A DNA stretch of 64,000 bases, from assembly GCA_916700875.1 (NCBI GenBank), contig CAKAKS010000066.1, positions 32,094,490 to 32,158,489 on the forward strand, in the 5' to 3' direction. Of the stretch, positions 38,358 to 50,683 are shown in pieces; position 1 is the first letter of the stretch, and each line of letters opens with the position of its first letter. Source of the DNA: Sebastes aleutianus (Eukaryota; Chordata; Actinopteri; Perciformes; Sebastidae). The translations under genes and the position numbers were made by a program. The notes under the pieces were generated by a model. It did not search any database, had not been told where the DNA came from, and saw only the letters and a program-made list of their open reading frames with translations.

Positions 38358-39930
38358 TGTGATTTAGCAAAAGTAGCTATAGAAGGTTCTTTTTTCTTAT
38401 TATAGTACAAGTACAAGCCCACTCCAAGCCTCATCCATTCAGGGGTTAGCCAGCGTAATAGTCTTCTCTGTCAGATCAGAAAGGTGACGTTTTATCATCC
38501 ACCTACCCGAGCCCTCTTCCTTATACAAAGCAACCACACCAGACTGAATAAAAGTGCAGGTTGTACAAATCTTCAGGCCTTCCTCAGAGCTAAATCCCTG
38601 TCTGTTTGAGACCTCGGTGTCTCCTCTACCACTTGCTGAACAGAAGTGATTTAACTGGCAAAGCTCTCGCAAGCTCTTTTCTCCTCATCAGTAGTGGGGT
38701 CCGGCTCTTGGCCGGGGCTTTTTAGGCTACACAAGGAGATGAGTATTCTTGTCGCTTCGTTATTTACTTGGGCTCAGGAACCCTTAAGATGTGTTTCTTT
38801 TCTCTGGATAAACCCGATCCTTAACGGTTAGGCTCGCCGGGGTTTACGAAAGCTTGTGTTTTGTATTCTTTCCCAGGTGCTCTTAATACGGTTTTATCCT
38901 CTTTATCCAGGTTTGACTCTTGCTGACTTTCACATTTTTTCATGGCACGCTGTTCAAAACAGCCATAGTTGTTCCAGGAGAACAGTTGCGTCGAGATGCT
39001 TTGCTCAAAGGATCCTCGGGTTAGCTGAGAGGCTTCGCCCTTGTTTTGCTGATCCAGCTGATTGTGAATTTTAGCCTGCAACCGTCTGATCATAACCTCC
39101 ATTTGACCAACCTTGAGGTTACCACTATCCCACTGGCTAATACAAAGCATTTCCATAAGATTTGAATGTGCTGGAACCCCCCTCCCTTATCTCACTCTCT
39201 CTCTCTCGTACCCTTCTTCCACTTCATCATTCATCTCTCCGAGGTCAGCCATTAACTCACTGTGCTCCTCCCCGCTCTCGACTTAAGGGTATGCTTTCCC
39301 GAATCTACTCGACTCAGAATCAGCCCGTTATTCCCCCGGGACTAGCAGACAGGCGCGCTAGCCCACAGCCAGACGGCTTTTAATCATTTATTTAGGGCCT
39401 GTAATGTCGAGTTCAACTCCAGTCTCTCACTTAGCGCATGCAGAGACGAGAGGGAAGCGAACGAGGGACACGGCATTAAGCTCGGATCAAGAAGCCAGTT
39501 TGCCAGCAAGCCTCTGAGGATCCCCTCCTTCCCTCTCTGTCCACTACGTGTTCTTAAACCAGTGCAAGATGGTGCTGCTTCTATTACCATGCCACTGTTT
39601 TGACAGCGTCTCCTCTGGGTTCACCCAATGAACCCTTCAAAGGCATGAAACATCATAGGAATGCGGTTCATTTGTCCAGATTTCATTAGGGGAGAAGCCG
39701 AAGAGGTGGAACATTCACGGTGATCGTGCTCACTTAGTTAATATGCACAGTATCTGCCTTGTTCTACAGAGGATGAAGAGATAAATCATGCCATATATAT
39801 GCACACGCACATGGCTTAATCATCTTAATTGAATGCTTAATGGACTATTGTCTTTCTTTAACAATATTGAGTTGTGTCTTTACCGAGTGTTCACAAAGAG
39901 ACACGACACTAAGAAGAAATGTTTCTATGT
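38358..39930. other. Non-coding, probable intron
   Basis: No repeat boundary or exon recognised. Small frames at 38821-39156 lack a domain. Confidence 0.45.
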
Positions 39931-39938
39931 ATTTCAAC

Positions 39939-40598
39939 TAGGGCTGTCAAAGTTAACGCGATAATAACGCAAATTCGTTTTAACGCCACTAATTTACTTT
40001 TGCTCAGTTTTAAAGCTAGAGTGAAGATACTGGCATCATATGAAACTAGAAAAACCTAAGAAATCCATTGGTACCAACTATGTCATACTAGCTTGTCGCA
40101 AAGGAGGTTAAATACCGCTCCAAACTTGCGCTACATTTTGGCGAGGAAAAACTGTCATGGCCATTTTCAAAGGGGTCCCTTGACCTCTGACTTCAAGATA
40201 TATGAATGAAAATGGGTTCTATGGGTACCCATGAGTCTCCCCTTTACAGACATGCCCACTTTATGATAATCAAATGCAGCTTGGTAGCTAGTCATAGTCA
40301 AGTCAGCACACTGACCATCTGACAGCTGTTGTTTTCTGTTGGGCTTGACTTTGCCATGTTATGATTTGAGCATATTTTTTATGCTAAATGCAGTACCTGT
40401 GAGGGTTTCTGGACAATATCTGTCATTGTTTTTTGTTGTTAATTGGTTTCCAATAATAAATATATACATACATTTGCATAAAGCAAGCATATTTGCCCAC
40501 TCCCATGTTGATAAGAGTATCAAATACTTGACAAATCTCCCTTTAAGGTACATTTTGAACAGATAAAAACTGTATATTTTAATCGACTGACAGCCCTT
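39939..40598 (-). mobile_element. TAGGGCTGTCAA-family hAT-like MITE, copy 8 (reverse, complete)
   Basis: It is a full-length copy of 660 bp, TAGGGCTGTCAAAGTTAACG to CGACTGACAGCCCTT. It is flanked by identical ATTTCAAC at 39931-39938 and 40599-40606. This copy best shows the 8-bp target duplication that points to hAT. Confidence 0.93.
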
Positions 40599-40606
40599 AT
40601 TTCAAC

Positions 40607-43600
40607 GGAAAAATGCGACCAGCAATCTTCAAAAATAAAAAGTAATAAAGTAGAGTTTCTGTATCTGAACAAGGGGCGTATTTTGGTTGTTCATTTATCT
40701 TTAATTTACTTTCCACGTGTCATTAAAAACATTGTACATTTTTTTAAATGAGTACTGTACACACTCCCAGACTTTGCGAATAAGGTTTATTACCCATTGT
40801 TTTCAGCTCCGGCTGCCAAGTCAGGAAGGAAATTCACTTTTATAATTGAACAGAACAAGGATGTTGATTGGAGGCAACTAATCAGCGCTGACCTTTTCTG
40901 AATACCATTAGAAGGCCCCTTCCCAGCACAGCAGTGCTGTTTAGCCTGGGGTCAGTTGTAAAGAATGTCTTTTCCTCAGCTTGTGTGTAAATAATTGTGT
41001 CTCTTTCAATGCAGATGATAGCCTTCCCCATCATTAACCCCAATAATGGGACTTCGGTACCTTCCTCCGAGTGTAATGACCTAACTTGGCTCAGTTCAGG
41101 CTGTTAATTGACTCCGAGTTACTGGATGGAGTGGAGCAGGTACATAGAGAAAGTTTTCAGTTTTCTTGGTGTTGCTGAAAGAGATTATGCATACACCCGA
41201 AACAAGGGCCCAGTTTTTCTTTCCCCAGCAGGGACATGGATGCTGGAGAGTTGTGGGATTAGGCGAAAAGATCCTCAACATAAAAAGTGCAAACTTTTGA
41301 CTGATCAGCAAGAAGGACTGGAGATCAATGAGGACTGTGTGAAGCTTTGAAGCCTGAGAGGAGTTGGCCAATCAATGGAGAACTGTTCACTTGTTAGTGT
41401 CTTCCAACATGAAGAAAACAAGCAGTCTCCCTCCATAAGGCATCGCTTGTAGTGTTTCAGCAAAAACAGTGGAGAGCAACATCTCCTCGGCCTTCACTCT
41501 GTCTCTCCCTCCAGCTCGGTGTAATTGGTCGGACAAAAATAGTCTGCTTGGTTCAGTTGTTTTTACCGTTTTTCTACGTGAGGTGAATTTGCAAACGGTT
41601 TAAAGATATTAGGGGCGACGCTGGGGGAGATTTTCTGTTTTCATAGCTTTGATCTTTTATCTTTGGATGAAGATTAATGGGGGGTCACAAACTTTGTGTT
41701 AAAAAACTGCATTTTGAACATAAATTGTCACATTTCTGAATAAAATGGCATTTCCCCTACGTAGCTAAAAGAACAGGAAGTGCACACAATAAATGTGGCA
41801 GGTCAGGCATCCTGAAAATACACATTAAGGTCAGTTACATCTGTTTGGATTGTAAGTACACCCCCCCCCAACCCCTCTGCTTCCTCTTTTTCCCCCTTTA
41901 AAAGTAAGTTTCCACTACAGCGTCCTACTCCAACTCCTTCCCTCTCCGCCCTCTCCATTACTTTTGATTTCCTCTCCCTCTCTTGGCTACGTGCTGTTTT
42001 GGTTATCAATGATTGCCTCAAATGCCTTCCTTCCCCCTCTCCATCACGAGAGCTGTAATGTTGTCACACACATGCACAGCGGCGAGCCGTGCCAGGGCCG
42101 TCGCACCTCCGAGTCCGAGCGGCATCGTATCGTTTTCCATCAGCAGGAAGTGCAGCAGGAAGCACATATTTCTCACACACATTCACACACAGGGTCAGGT
42201 GGGGTGTGAGGGACTCTACACTCACTTTCATCCTCAGCCCATGGACACTTTTCCTTTAAATCCATGGCCTCCCAATGAAATATGAATCAAAAGCAGTGCT
42301 CCAGGCTTTTGCTTGCCTTGAAAGAAGCTTAACTCAATTTGAAGTCTCAAGAGGTGAGGAGTAGCTACCCTGCATTGCAGTGTTTGGATATAATATCAGG
42401 GCTAAATAAATCATGGATTGTCAGGACAAAAAGCAAACTAGAAAGACTATATCTCTATTGTTTTTTTTCTTGTATACTATATAGGCATTGTCAAGAGTGT
42501 GTGTGCTTACAGATGTATTATTTAGAGTGCTGTTTGAAGCTATGTTCTGTGGAACCTAGTCTTGTTACGTAGCGAGGTGACAGATCAGGGTGGTGGTACC
42601 GTAGTTTATATGCCATAACCACGATCTTTCCATAAACTGTTTAAGTTTTAGTTGCCTAACCTTAATTATACTTTAAGTAATACTGTATTTGGCAAGTGCA
42701 GATATTGTAGTAGTAACGTGTTCTAATAACGTTGGCACTGAACGTTCAATAGGTTAGACTGGCGCGGGTGGGGGTTTAGTTATTATATAAATGTATATAT
42801 ATATATTTCTCTCTGTACATATGTTTACGTTCTGTTTGTACATACTACTTTTGCCATATATACGTCTATATGCTATTTTTATTTTCAGTCCAAAATGGCA
42901 TCAGCGGCTGTTGTCTCTTTGCTTCTATACTTAATTCCGTATAATAATATTAACCAGACGCAACCAAAGCGTCTCAGATGAAAAAACGTTGCGCCTCATT
43001 GCCCTTCTGTGTATTTAATTATTTGTCATTTAAAGCCTAACAATAAAGCTTATTTATAGAGCACTAAAATCAGGATAAATTAAGTAATTTGCAAAAAATC
43101 TAAATAAATTGCAATAATACTGCTTATCGCGCTGTTGAGCCAATCATTATCACCGCAGGGGAGATTCCTTCACCTCGACAGCCCTAGTTATAAGCCTCAT
43201 AGATGCCCTTTAGAAGGGGCATGCTACACCCATTAGTAGGTTTTATCATCCATTCACATGGGTAATCAGTGAAAGAAGGAATAAAAGAAGACGACAGCGA
43301 CCTCTAGCGACCGTAGTAATTATGTCAGGCGCTGTAGTATAGACAGTGTGAAACTCCATATGTGGTGGAGGTTGCGGAGGCCTTCACCCAGGAAGCAGGG
43401 GTTCGCATCTCGTGTGAAAACAACAACGTGTAGTTGTCTTTGTGTTCACAAGCTTAAGCTTCACTTTTACTATTGAAACCTAGTTATTTTAAGCCATAAC
43501 ACAATCTTTTTCCTTCAACTAAACTAGGTGGTTTTGTGTTCAAAGCGTAACATATATATATAATGTATAATGTATACAGTATAATAGCACCTACTGACTC

Positions 43601-44281
43601 ACATCTATGAGGATTATAACGACTGATAACAGTCGATTCGGGTGCATTGAACAATATCCAATGTTCAATGAACAATATCCAATGTTCAATGATGATGGGC
43701 ATCTCAATGTACATGCAAATCTGCATGACCTGTACATGATTAGCACGTTATCTACTTGGATAGATTGAATATATTTGACAATGTGAATCAGTACTGTGTA
43801 GTGAGGATGTATTTTCTAATTATTGCCCATTTTTAAATCACTTTAATTATCTTTGCAGTGATTTTCATTCAGCACACATCACGTTCTCCGTTTTTATTTA
43901 TTTTATTTAACACTTTTCATTCATCTCCCCGTCCCACTATATTTTAGTGCTGTTATTTTCTACACACATTATTATTCACTGTGTTTCACACTTTACATCC
44001 CTCTAGTTACTCGAGTGTCGCGTTTCAAATTGCAAGTGGCATTATATTTAATACCCTTCATTTGCAATGTTCTTATTTATGCTCTGTTTTTCTCTGCTGG
44101 ATTCTAATATAATTTGTTGCCGCAGTGGCCCAATTAAAGCTCCATCTTGTCGTATATCTAATGGAAGGAATGGATTACCTGGATGTTGTGCTGTTTTTCT
44201 CCACGCTGTCTAACGACTGAATATGAAAAAATCCATCTTTTAACTGATTGCCTAACTTCTCTTCCCCACCTGTGTGTGCAG
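40607..44281. other. arvcf: Intron upstream of the 44282 ARVCF exon
   Basis: Unique-looking and AT-rich sequence with the 21-bp duplication at 43649. A piece ending CTCGACAGCCCTA near 43188 resembles a hAT terminus, but no partner end was found. The start-codon exon of ARVCF was not found here. Confidence 0.5.
43649..43690. repeat. Two tandem 21-bp units GAACAATATCCAATGTTCAA(T)
   Basis: Two identical adjacent units. Each contains the inverted pair GAACA/TGTTC. Confidence 0.9.
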
Positions 44282-44440
44282 GAGCAGAGCCCCAGCAACG
44301 CCACATCCCTGGCAATGATGCAGGAGCCGCAGGAGGTGGTGGAGGAGACGGTCACCATAGAGGAGGACCCCGGCACCCCCACCTCCCACGTCTCGGTGGT
44401 CACCTCTGATGACGGCACCACACGGCGCACAGAAACCAAG
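44282..44440 (+). CDS. arvcf: ARVCF coding exon, N-terminal region (EEDPGTPTSHVS)
   Basis: ARVCF is a cytoplasmic armadillo catenin that binds the juxtamembrane tail of classical cadherins and stabilises adherens junctions. It also occurs in the nucleus. This 159-nt exon encodes 53 residues, starting EQSPSNATS and ending RRTETK. The core EETVTIEEDPGTPTSHVS followed by SDDGTTRRTETK is a hallmark of the p120/ARVCF family N-terminus, and the EQSP start agrees with ARVCF rather than p120 catenin. The acceptor is TGTGTGTGCAG before 44282 and the donor is AAG|GTAAGC at 44441, so the exon is phase 0 at both ends. It lies between the coiled-coil start exon, not found here, and the tyrosine-rich linker exon at 54779. 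Paralogue a or b cannot be decided. Confidence 0.95.
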
Positions 44441-44957
44441 GTAAGCCGCAAAGGTGCACTCAGCTGAGTTACAGTGTGTGTAGACAGAGGGTGCCACTGA
44501 TCCTGTATAATGAGTGATACTAGAAAAATAGTTATATGTACATTAGTTGTTTTTTAGGGTGTTGATTGAAGTATTTTCATATTGTAATGATGTTAGATGC
44601 TGTTCAAAATTTTAAACTTTGGGGTGCTACTAAGCAAAAAGGTAGGCTTAAAATGAGTGGAAAAAAATGTATTCACCTTTTGTATCCCGATTTTTTTTTG
44701 TATGAATTTGAAATAGATTTTTTAATGCCAGAATTGATATATTTGCTTCATTTGAGTCTATGCGAAGGCAGAAGAAAGTAAGAAAGTTACCGCTTTTATT
44801 GTTGTAGTCTGAGTAACGTGACGTCATATCCGTTCCGTATCCGTCAACCAAAACAAACCGCAGCCGGCCAAAACGAGAAAGTAGAAAGCGGCGCAGGGTC
44901 CGCGGGGATACGTCCAGCACCCTCACATGTTAAATCCAAAGTGGTAAACACTACACA

Positions 44958-45083
44958 TCCAGTAAAGTATGGAAACACTTTGGGTTTCACACATTGCCAG
45001 GAAAAGCAGAGCTAGACATCATGGCTAAAGCTGCATGCTAACTCTGTCATGGACAGGAAACGTTATCGTATTGTGGTAACTTG
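44958..45083 (+). pseudogene. BED zinc-finger remnant of a hAT transposase
   Basis: In one + frame the sequence reads SSKVWKHFGFH, then KAELDIMAKAAC, an in-frame TAA, LCHGQETLSYCGN. The W/F-rich start and C-x2-C pair resemble the BED finger at the N-terminus of hAT transposases and ZBED proteins. The stop codon falls inside the C-x2-C, and the histidine half is not recognisable, so it is dead. It sits 518 nt downstream of the 44282 ARVCF exon. Confidence 0.6.
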
Positions 45084-45379
45084 CCGTCAAGCCAGCCGCC
45101 GGTCGCATCGCCGTGGTCAAATCCGCTGACGCTACAACGGTAGCATATACTGACATTTATGTTAAATGCATTCAAACGGTCCAGATGGAGCTGAACATGG
45201 ATTTATAAAGAGAACGGAGCTGATGGGAGAGGTAGTGACGGACTTGGCGAAGTTAGCGGAAGTATACATGTGTGACCACGTCAGGACTACTACGTACGGT
45301 TTTCAAAATAAGGGTACTGTATATACATATATGGAGATAAGATTGATCGAATTATATTCACCAGAGGTATAAAACATTA

Positions 45380-45745
45380 CATGTTCCTTATAAATTAAAA
45401 AGAAAATACTATCAACTTGAGCGCAAATGTCTTTTAATAAATAATGACAATGACTGATATATTTGACTTCAGGACATCTCTGATTACATACATGCTGAAA
45501 TTCAAACGTTTTTACTGTATTAATTTAGATATTTTACAAAGTAAAAGTCCCTAGAAGTATATGATTCAACTTTTTTCCATTGTGTAGTGTTAAAAAAATG
45601 AACCAAAGTCGAAATAAATCGTAATATCAAATCGCAGTACTAGTAGAATAGCAATTCTTAAAGATCGCAATACATATCAAATCGGCACCCAAGTATCTTA
45701 ATAGTATCGAATCTGGAGATAGGTGTATCGTCCCAGCCTTATTAA
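45380..45745. repeat. Repeat related to 28311-28635, ending ATCGTCCCAGCC
   Basis: Shared blocks CAGGACATCTCTGA, AAGTAAAAGTCCCTAGAAG and ATATCAAATCGGCACCCAAG occur in the same order as at 28311-28635. With the BED remnant at 44958 it may be the other end of one decayed hAT element. Confidence 0.65.
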
Positions 45746-46195
45746 AAGTTAGCTGTGACCTGCAGATAAACGTGATGGTTTTTATATAATAAGCTGCTGT
45801 TCAGAGATGATTATCAGCCTGCCACTTATTATCGCACCTGAGCAGGACACGTCAGAGCAGTTGTATTGTTGTGGCGAAGAGATCCCATTGAGCTCATATG
45901 TGCAAAACCCCCCATAGTCCCTTTGATCCATTTCAATATTGCTTCAAATTATGGTGATGGCTTACCGCTTCCAAACAGCACGGTACTGTACCTCCTCTCC
46001 CAGTCTTCCACCCTGAAGAACTCTAAATCCCATAATCCTACAGCCCAAAGTGGCTTCATCTCCCTCTCACGGCTTCATTTATTCGATTATTGTGTTATTA
46101 TGAGCCAACTCCCCCTAGTGTTCTCCTAGTTTTGTGCTTCTTAAAAGCTCTTTTTTTGATTCGTCCTCTACTGTGTTCTGTTGTTTTTCTGTAAG

Positions 46196-46216
46196 GATAT
46201 CTCATCTAACGTGAAG
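46196..46216 (+). CDS. arvcf: Candidate 21-nt in-frame microexon of ARVCF (DISSNVK)
   Basis: A pyrimidine-rich tract ending TTGTTTTTCTGTAAG is followed by 21 nt and a strong donor, AAG|GTGAGT at 46217. The 21 nt read DISSNVK in the phase-0 frame of the neighbouring exons. Inclusion would add seven residues between RRTETK and the following VTK. It lies 1755 nt downstream of the 44282-44440 exon on the same strand. Alternative microexons are known in this catenin family and are often tissue-specific, but I do not recall this exact peptide. The call rests only on splice-site quality and frame. Confidence 0.55.
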
Positions 46217-46496
46217 GTGAGTGGACTTTTCTACCAGTATGGCTTCTCCCCACCACGCCACCATTTTTATGTGTGCCCATACAGGCTACAGCAGCAGTAT
46301 GCAACACACGTCTGCTTCATCCCACTAGCCAAATAATGCTCCAGCCTATTACTCTACAATACTTTTTATTTCTTTTGCATGGTCTTCTGTCTCTCTCTCT
46401 TTTTCTTTATTTCTCTCTTTCAAATTCTGTCTTACAACATCCCTCATTGACATTATAGGAGGTACAAAATACCAATGCTGAGTACCAATAACACGT

Positions 46497-47522
46497 TATA
46501 GACCCTTTTTCGATGTCATGATTATGTCACGGTGTTAGCTGGAGGCAAAACAAAGGAAAGACTGGAGGCAAACATTAGCAGTGGGCTAAAATTACACATT
46601 GAAAATATCATCTTGACAAACAGTGATTCGAGGATCTAGCGAGCTACAATATCGGCAAAATGTTTCAGAGATGGAGAGTACATGTTGCTACCGCAGCTGT
46701 GAGCCGTTGGATGCAGTTAGCAGAAGGCTAAACTAAATATTAGCAACCCTTTCTCTCCATCTCTGAAAAGCTTCGCCGATATTGTACGACTCTCTTTTTG
46801 ACTGACTTTACTGAAGGATAGTTAACTAGAAGCATCCAAAGATTTATACGCCCTCAATTTATCTATACAGCGCTGCTGTTAGCCACCAGCCCGCTGGTAA
46901 GACGGCTGGCTACTTAGCTAACTTAGCTTGTTAATTCTGCCATGCTGTCAGGCAACACAGAAAATCAGCCAAACAAAGTTGTCAGTCATCTGGCGATAGC
47001 ACTGTGCTTTCCTACGCTGTGACAAGAGTGTGTGGATGAAGCATTAAGTAGTTGAATTTTACTCATTTAGCGACTGGCTAGTTAGCAGGCTACTTTGCTA
47101 ATTCCGCCATGCTACAGAAAATGAGCCTAACAGCGGACGGCGCCGGGTCATCGCCCCTTTGCCTCACTCCTCGACACAAGGAGACTGCTTTGCCGGGAGG
47201 AGAGCAGCCGTTAACTAGATAGCTCGTCATTATCCGGGTAAGCTAACTAGCCGGCTAACTAACGTTAGCCAGCCGTCTACTCCTCCCGAACGGTCACATT
47301 GGTTAATGTTAACTTTCTCAACTAACACTCGTGATCCTGGAGAGTGAGTGACTGAACATATTGAGAGAAACTAGCATTGTTTTTCAGCCATTGCTTAAAA
47401 AACAAGCCAACAGTACTTGCTAGCCAGTGTTAACTAACGTGTTCAGAGAATTATTCTGCTTCCACTTAATGCTCCGGCCACAACGTACGTCATCATGTTT
47501 ACCAAAAGAAAAGGGGTCTATA
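46497..47522. mobile_element. TATAGACCC-family DNA transposon, copy 2
   Basis: It runs from TATAGACCCTTTTTCGATG to AAAAGGGGTCTATA and pairs with 15233-16545. It has inner inverted arms at about 46644-46790 (TACAATATCGGC against GCCGATATTGTA) and repeated GCTAACTAGC-type motifs. It lacks the rDNA insert and has no transposase. Confidence 0.75.
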
Positions 47523-49551
47523 CGTAGATTCCCCATATGTAGGAACGATATGTCTTAAATCTTTCAATTACGCCCTGAGGACACACTATAAATCCTTGTG
47601 TCAGGAATTATATCTTCGATGACTTTTTACTTATGTAGGTTTGTTTTTTTGCCAGCTGTAGCCTTGTGATAGCTTGCTTTTTATTTTTGAATGGTATGAA
47701 TTACCATTTTTTTGTACATTGGCTCCCCAAAGTAATTTGCTACCACTTTGAAGACCCCAGCACTGAAAAAAAAAATCATTTCAAGTGGCATCAGTAATCT
47801 GCAATTTGCTCGAACCAGAATGTCCTCCTCTTGGTGTCAGGTTGGAGGTTTTGAAGAACTTCAAGTGTGTGCCTGTTCATTGTGTTTTGGGAGACAGTCT
47901 TGCATTTCACTTCTAAGTTTGAATTCATCACTCCCTGTGCACGGAGAAGAATTCCCACCAGAATCCATGCCAGATTTCCATTTGAAAAAAATTCAAGAAG
48001 CTCTTCTTAACGTTTTGAGACTTACCCTCAAAGATGAGCTTCTATTGCAACATTTTGCTTGGGATTCGGATGTAAACGTAGGCCCAGTCGACTGCTGCTG
48101 CTGCTGCTGCTGCTGCTGTAGGCTTCCAGTGGAGTGGAGAGCGCTGTGTTGAGCTCCTACTCTAGGGACTGTGAAACTGTAATTAAAAAGCCTGCTCTAA
48201 TCCCTCATCAGGGAGGGCCCATTGCCCTCCAGCCTGTTTACTGCGAGGGGATCGGCCACACACGCTCACTCACACTCACATGATTTTATGTATTCATACG
48301 CAGACCTTCTCAGGGATAACACACGCAAGCAGTAAAACATCACACTAATCAAGGGCTTTGCTGCCGAGGAAGGACGCTCCTTTAAGGGGCCGCCACCCTG
48401 CTGGGAGGAGGGACTCCCTGGAAGTCACTTTGAGGAGAAAAGTAGATTAATGCTCAGGGTGAACTTCTGGAAGGCAACGTCTCCATGGTGGCAAATGGAT
48501 CCAGACCCAGCCGAGAGTTTACCCCAAAGAAACCCCTCCTCTTAGAGTCTTCCTCACTTTCCCTCTGTCTTTTCGTCCTCGCTGCATCTCCTCTCTCTGG
48601 CTCACTTTCATGTGTTGTTTTTCACCCTCTCTCCTTTTCTATCTCTCTCGTCATCTCGCAGCAACTCACAGTTTTATTTATGCTGCTTATCTGTTCTTTT
48701 GAACCAAAGTCTCGCCACACTGTCTAATGCTAACACGCTCCTTTTCCCTTGATGGTTATCCCCCCATCTCGCTGCTGGAAGATGAAACACGGAAGCTTCT
48801 CCCATCTTCCTGATTTGCAGGCAAAAAAGTTGTTTTTTTTCCGGTGGTAAACATGTTTCTAGCTGATTTAGTATCAGCAATATTACTAGTTAGAAAATTT
48901 GGCACCAAGACGGAGCCGCTGGATTTGAGAAAATGTCAGCGAAAAGAGGCTGAAGTCATGTTGTCAGGCGGAGTTTCAGCTGACAAATTCAGTTAATGTA
49001 GGAGGTTTTTTCATATATGAACACCCTTTCAAAAACGGCTTAAATGCTGGTTCTAGTTGAAGTGAATTGGCCTGAATGAGCGCATGTCCGCGTTCAATTA
49101 GACCCATGTCCATCCTCCTGTCGGTTCCCCTTGGCCATCATCCAGCCCCGTCTTCCTGCCGGCAGACGCTCTGAATGGAACACCAGTCATGTCGGAGGAA
49201 GAGCTCAGTCGGGCCAATAAAAGCAGCATCCCTACCCTTTTCCTCTGGATATGAGCTAATGAGAGTCGAGGCGGACCACACAAACAAATAAAAGCGCTTT
49301 CACTGCCGTAGTCACGCTGGGGAGCCAACCTTAAGTAGGTAGGAGTTAGTTTATCAGGCACAGCTGTTGTAAAAAAAACAAGGTGCCACTGTTGAATAGA
49401 ACAGAATAAAAGTACAGACATGTCACACTACTCAGAGTGAATTACTTTCTTTTATTTGAGACTGTCTCGACTTCACCAAGAAGTCTTTGAAATAGTTACT
49501 GGAGCGCAGCAAGAACACACTCTCCTCTCTCAGATTGCATATGGAACTTCT
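47523..49551. other. arvcf: ARVCF intron between the candidate alternative exons
   Basis: Contains (CTG)9. A 134-codon frame at 47748-48152 includes that repeat and shows no known domain. Confidence 0.5.
48092..48118. repeat. (CTG)9 trinucleotide repeat
   Basis: Nine uninterrupted CTG units in intronic sequence between the 46196 and 50540 exons. Confidence 0.97.
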
Positions 49552-50425
49552 ATGGCTGTATTCTAAACTGTATATTAAACTAGTAGTATGTACTTATTTA
49601 GCAAAAATGTAGTATGTAGTATGTAGTATGCAAACAAAAGCAGAATCTACAGTGTGCCAAAATTACCCGGATGACTTACTGAAAAAATCTCCAGTATGCA
49701 TCGGACCAGTCTACCTCGCCTACTGTATCCCACAATGCAAAGCGCTGGAACGGTAGAGTTTATGGTCACAACAACAGCGTTTGCTACCTCACCAAAAGGG
49801 CAGTCACTCTCACAGACCCCGCTATGAGCTGGCTGGAGCTCTCTCAAGAGACTCGCCTCGTAGGCAAGGGGATTTTATTTCCTTGTTGACAGATGGTTTG
49901 TTTAAATATCACAACACAAACGTCCAATATAAAATTGGAAAACTGGAATCTGTGATTATCTGCCTTTTTAGAGTTGAAAAGCAATCGCCTGCAGGCGTCG
50001 CACTCACAGACCGGCTACAGAGCAGGAGAGTTGTAGTTGTAGTCCACTGTTTTGTTGCTGTAACTGAAAAAGCAGTTTGAGTAAATTTTGCCAAGTAATG
50101 TTTTATATTTACCGTCTCCTTCGTGGATGATCCTGTTTGTCTTGCTTCACCTGAAGCTAAACTATACAGTATCTTAGAAAGTAAACAAACATTGGTCACA
50201 ATAAAAGAAAAAAATCAAATTTTTTGATAATATTACAATAGTGGTATGTGGTTTTTGTCCAGTGCTCTAAGAGCTTGTTTAAAGGCTAATGCCTGGCCTA
50301 GCATACTGAAAAATAAATCACTTGACCTGTTTCATACTACTGAGGAACGCAGTATGCGTAATGCCCTATATACTGCATTCGTCATTAGTATGTAGGAGGC
50401 GGTTTCAAATACAGTCTGTGTGTCA
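49552..50425. mobile_element. MITE-like repeat with GTAGTATGTA-rich ends
   Basis: The left end GGCTGTATTCTAAACTG with repeated TAGTATGTA mirrors the right end TAGTATGTAGGAGGCGGTTT and CAAATACAG. It is non-coding. Exact ends and a target duplication were not resolved. Confidence 0.6.
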
Positions 50426-50539
50426 TATCCGAGCCATGTGCATCACATGGATAAAACAGCAGGCTGGATGTACATCCATGCATAATGAAATGTAACACAG
50501 TTCACTGAGAGCTCTACCCACCCGTCCCTCCGACTCTAG

Positions 50540-50683
50540 GTGACCAAAGTGGTCAAAACCATCACTCGCCGCACCTACCACCCGGTGACGCTGACCGACA
50601 GCTTCTTAGTGGAGTCCAGGCCTGCCACCCGGACCCCCACCCCGGTCTCCATGTCGACCCCCACCCCGTCAGAGACAGAACCA
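50540..50683 (+). CDS. arvcf: Probable alternative ARVCF exon, VTKVVKTITRRT
   Basis: After a pyrimidine-rich acceptor (CCGACTCTAG) the sequence reads VTKVVKTITRRTYHPV, close to the VTKMVKTVTTRTVRQV that opens the exon at 54779. A donor CCA|GTAAAG at 50684 gives a 144-nt, 48-codon exon that is phase 0 at both ends. The second half is rich in Ser, Thr and Pro, as expected for disordered catenin N-terminal sequence. It fits directly after the 44282 exon or the microexon. GTAAAG is only a moderate donor. If it is not used, the frame continues to a TAA at 50765-50767 with an AATAAA downstream. Mammalian ARVCF as I know it runs straight from TETK to VTKTVKT, so this exon may be fish-specific or skipped. 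Confidence 0.75.

Noticed and set aside
47748..48152. 134-codon frame with a poly-cysteine run
   Set aside because: The cysteines come from the (CTG)9 microsatellite. No homologous domain was recognised and no splice context supports it.
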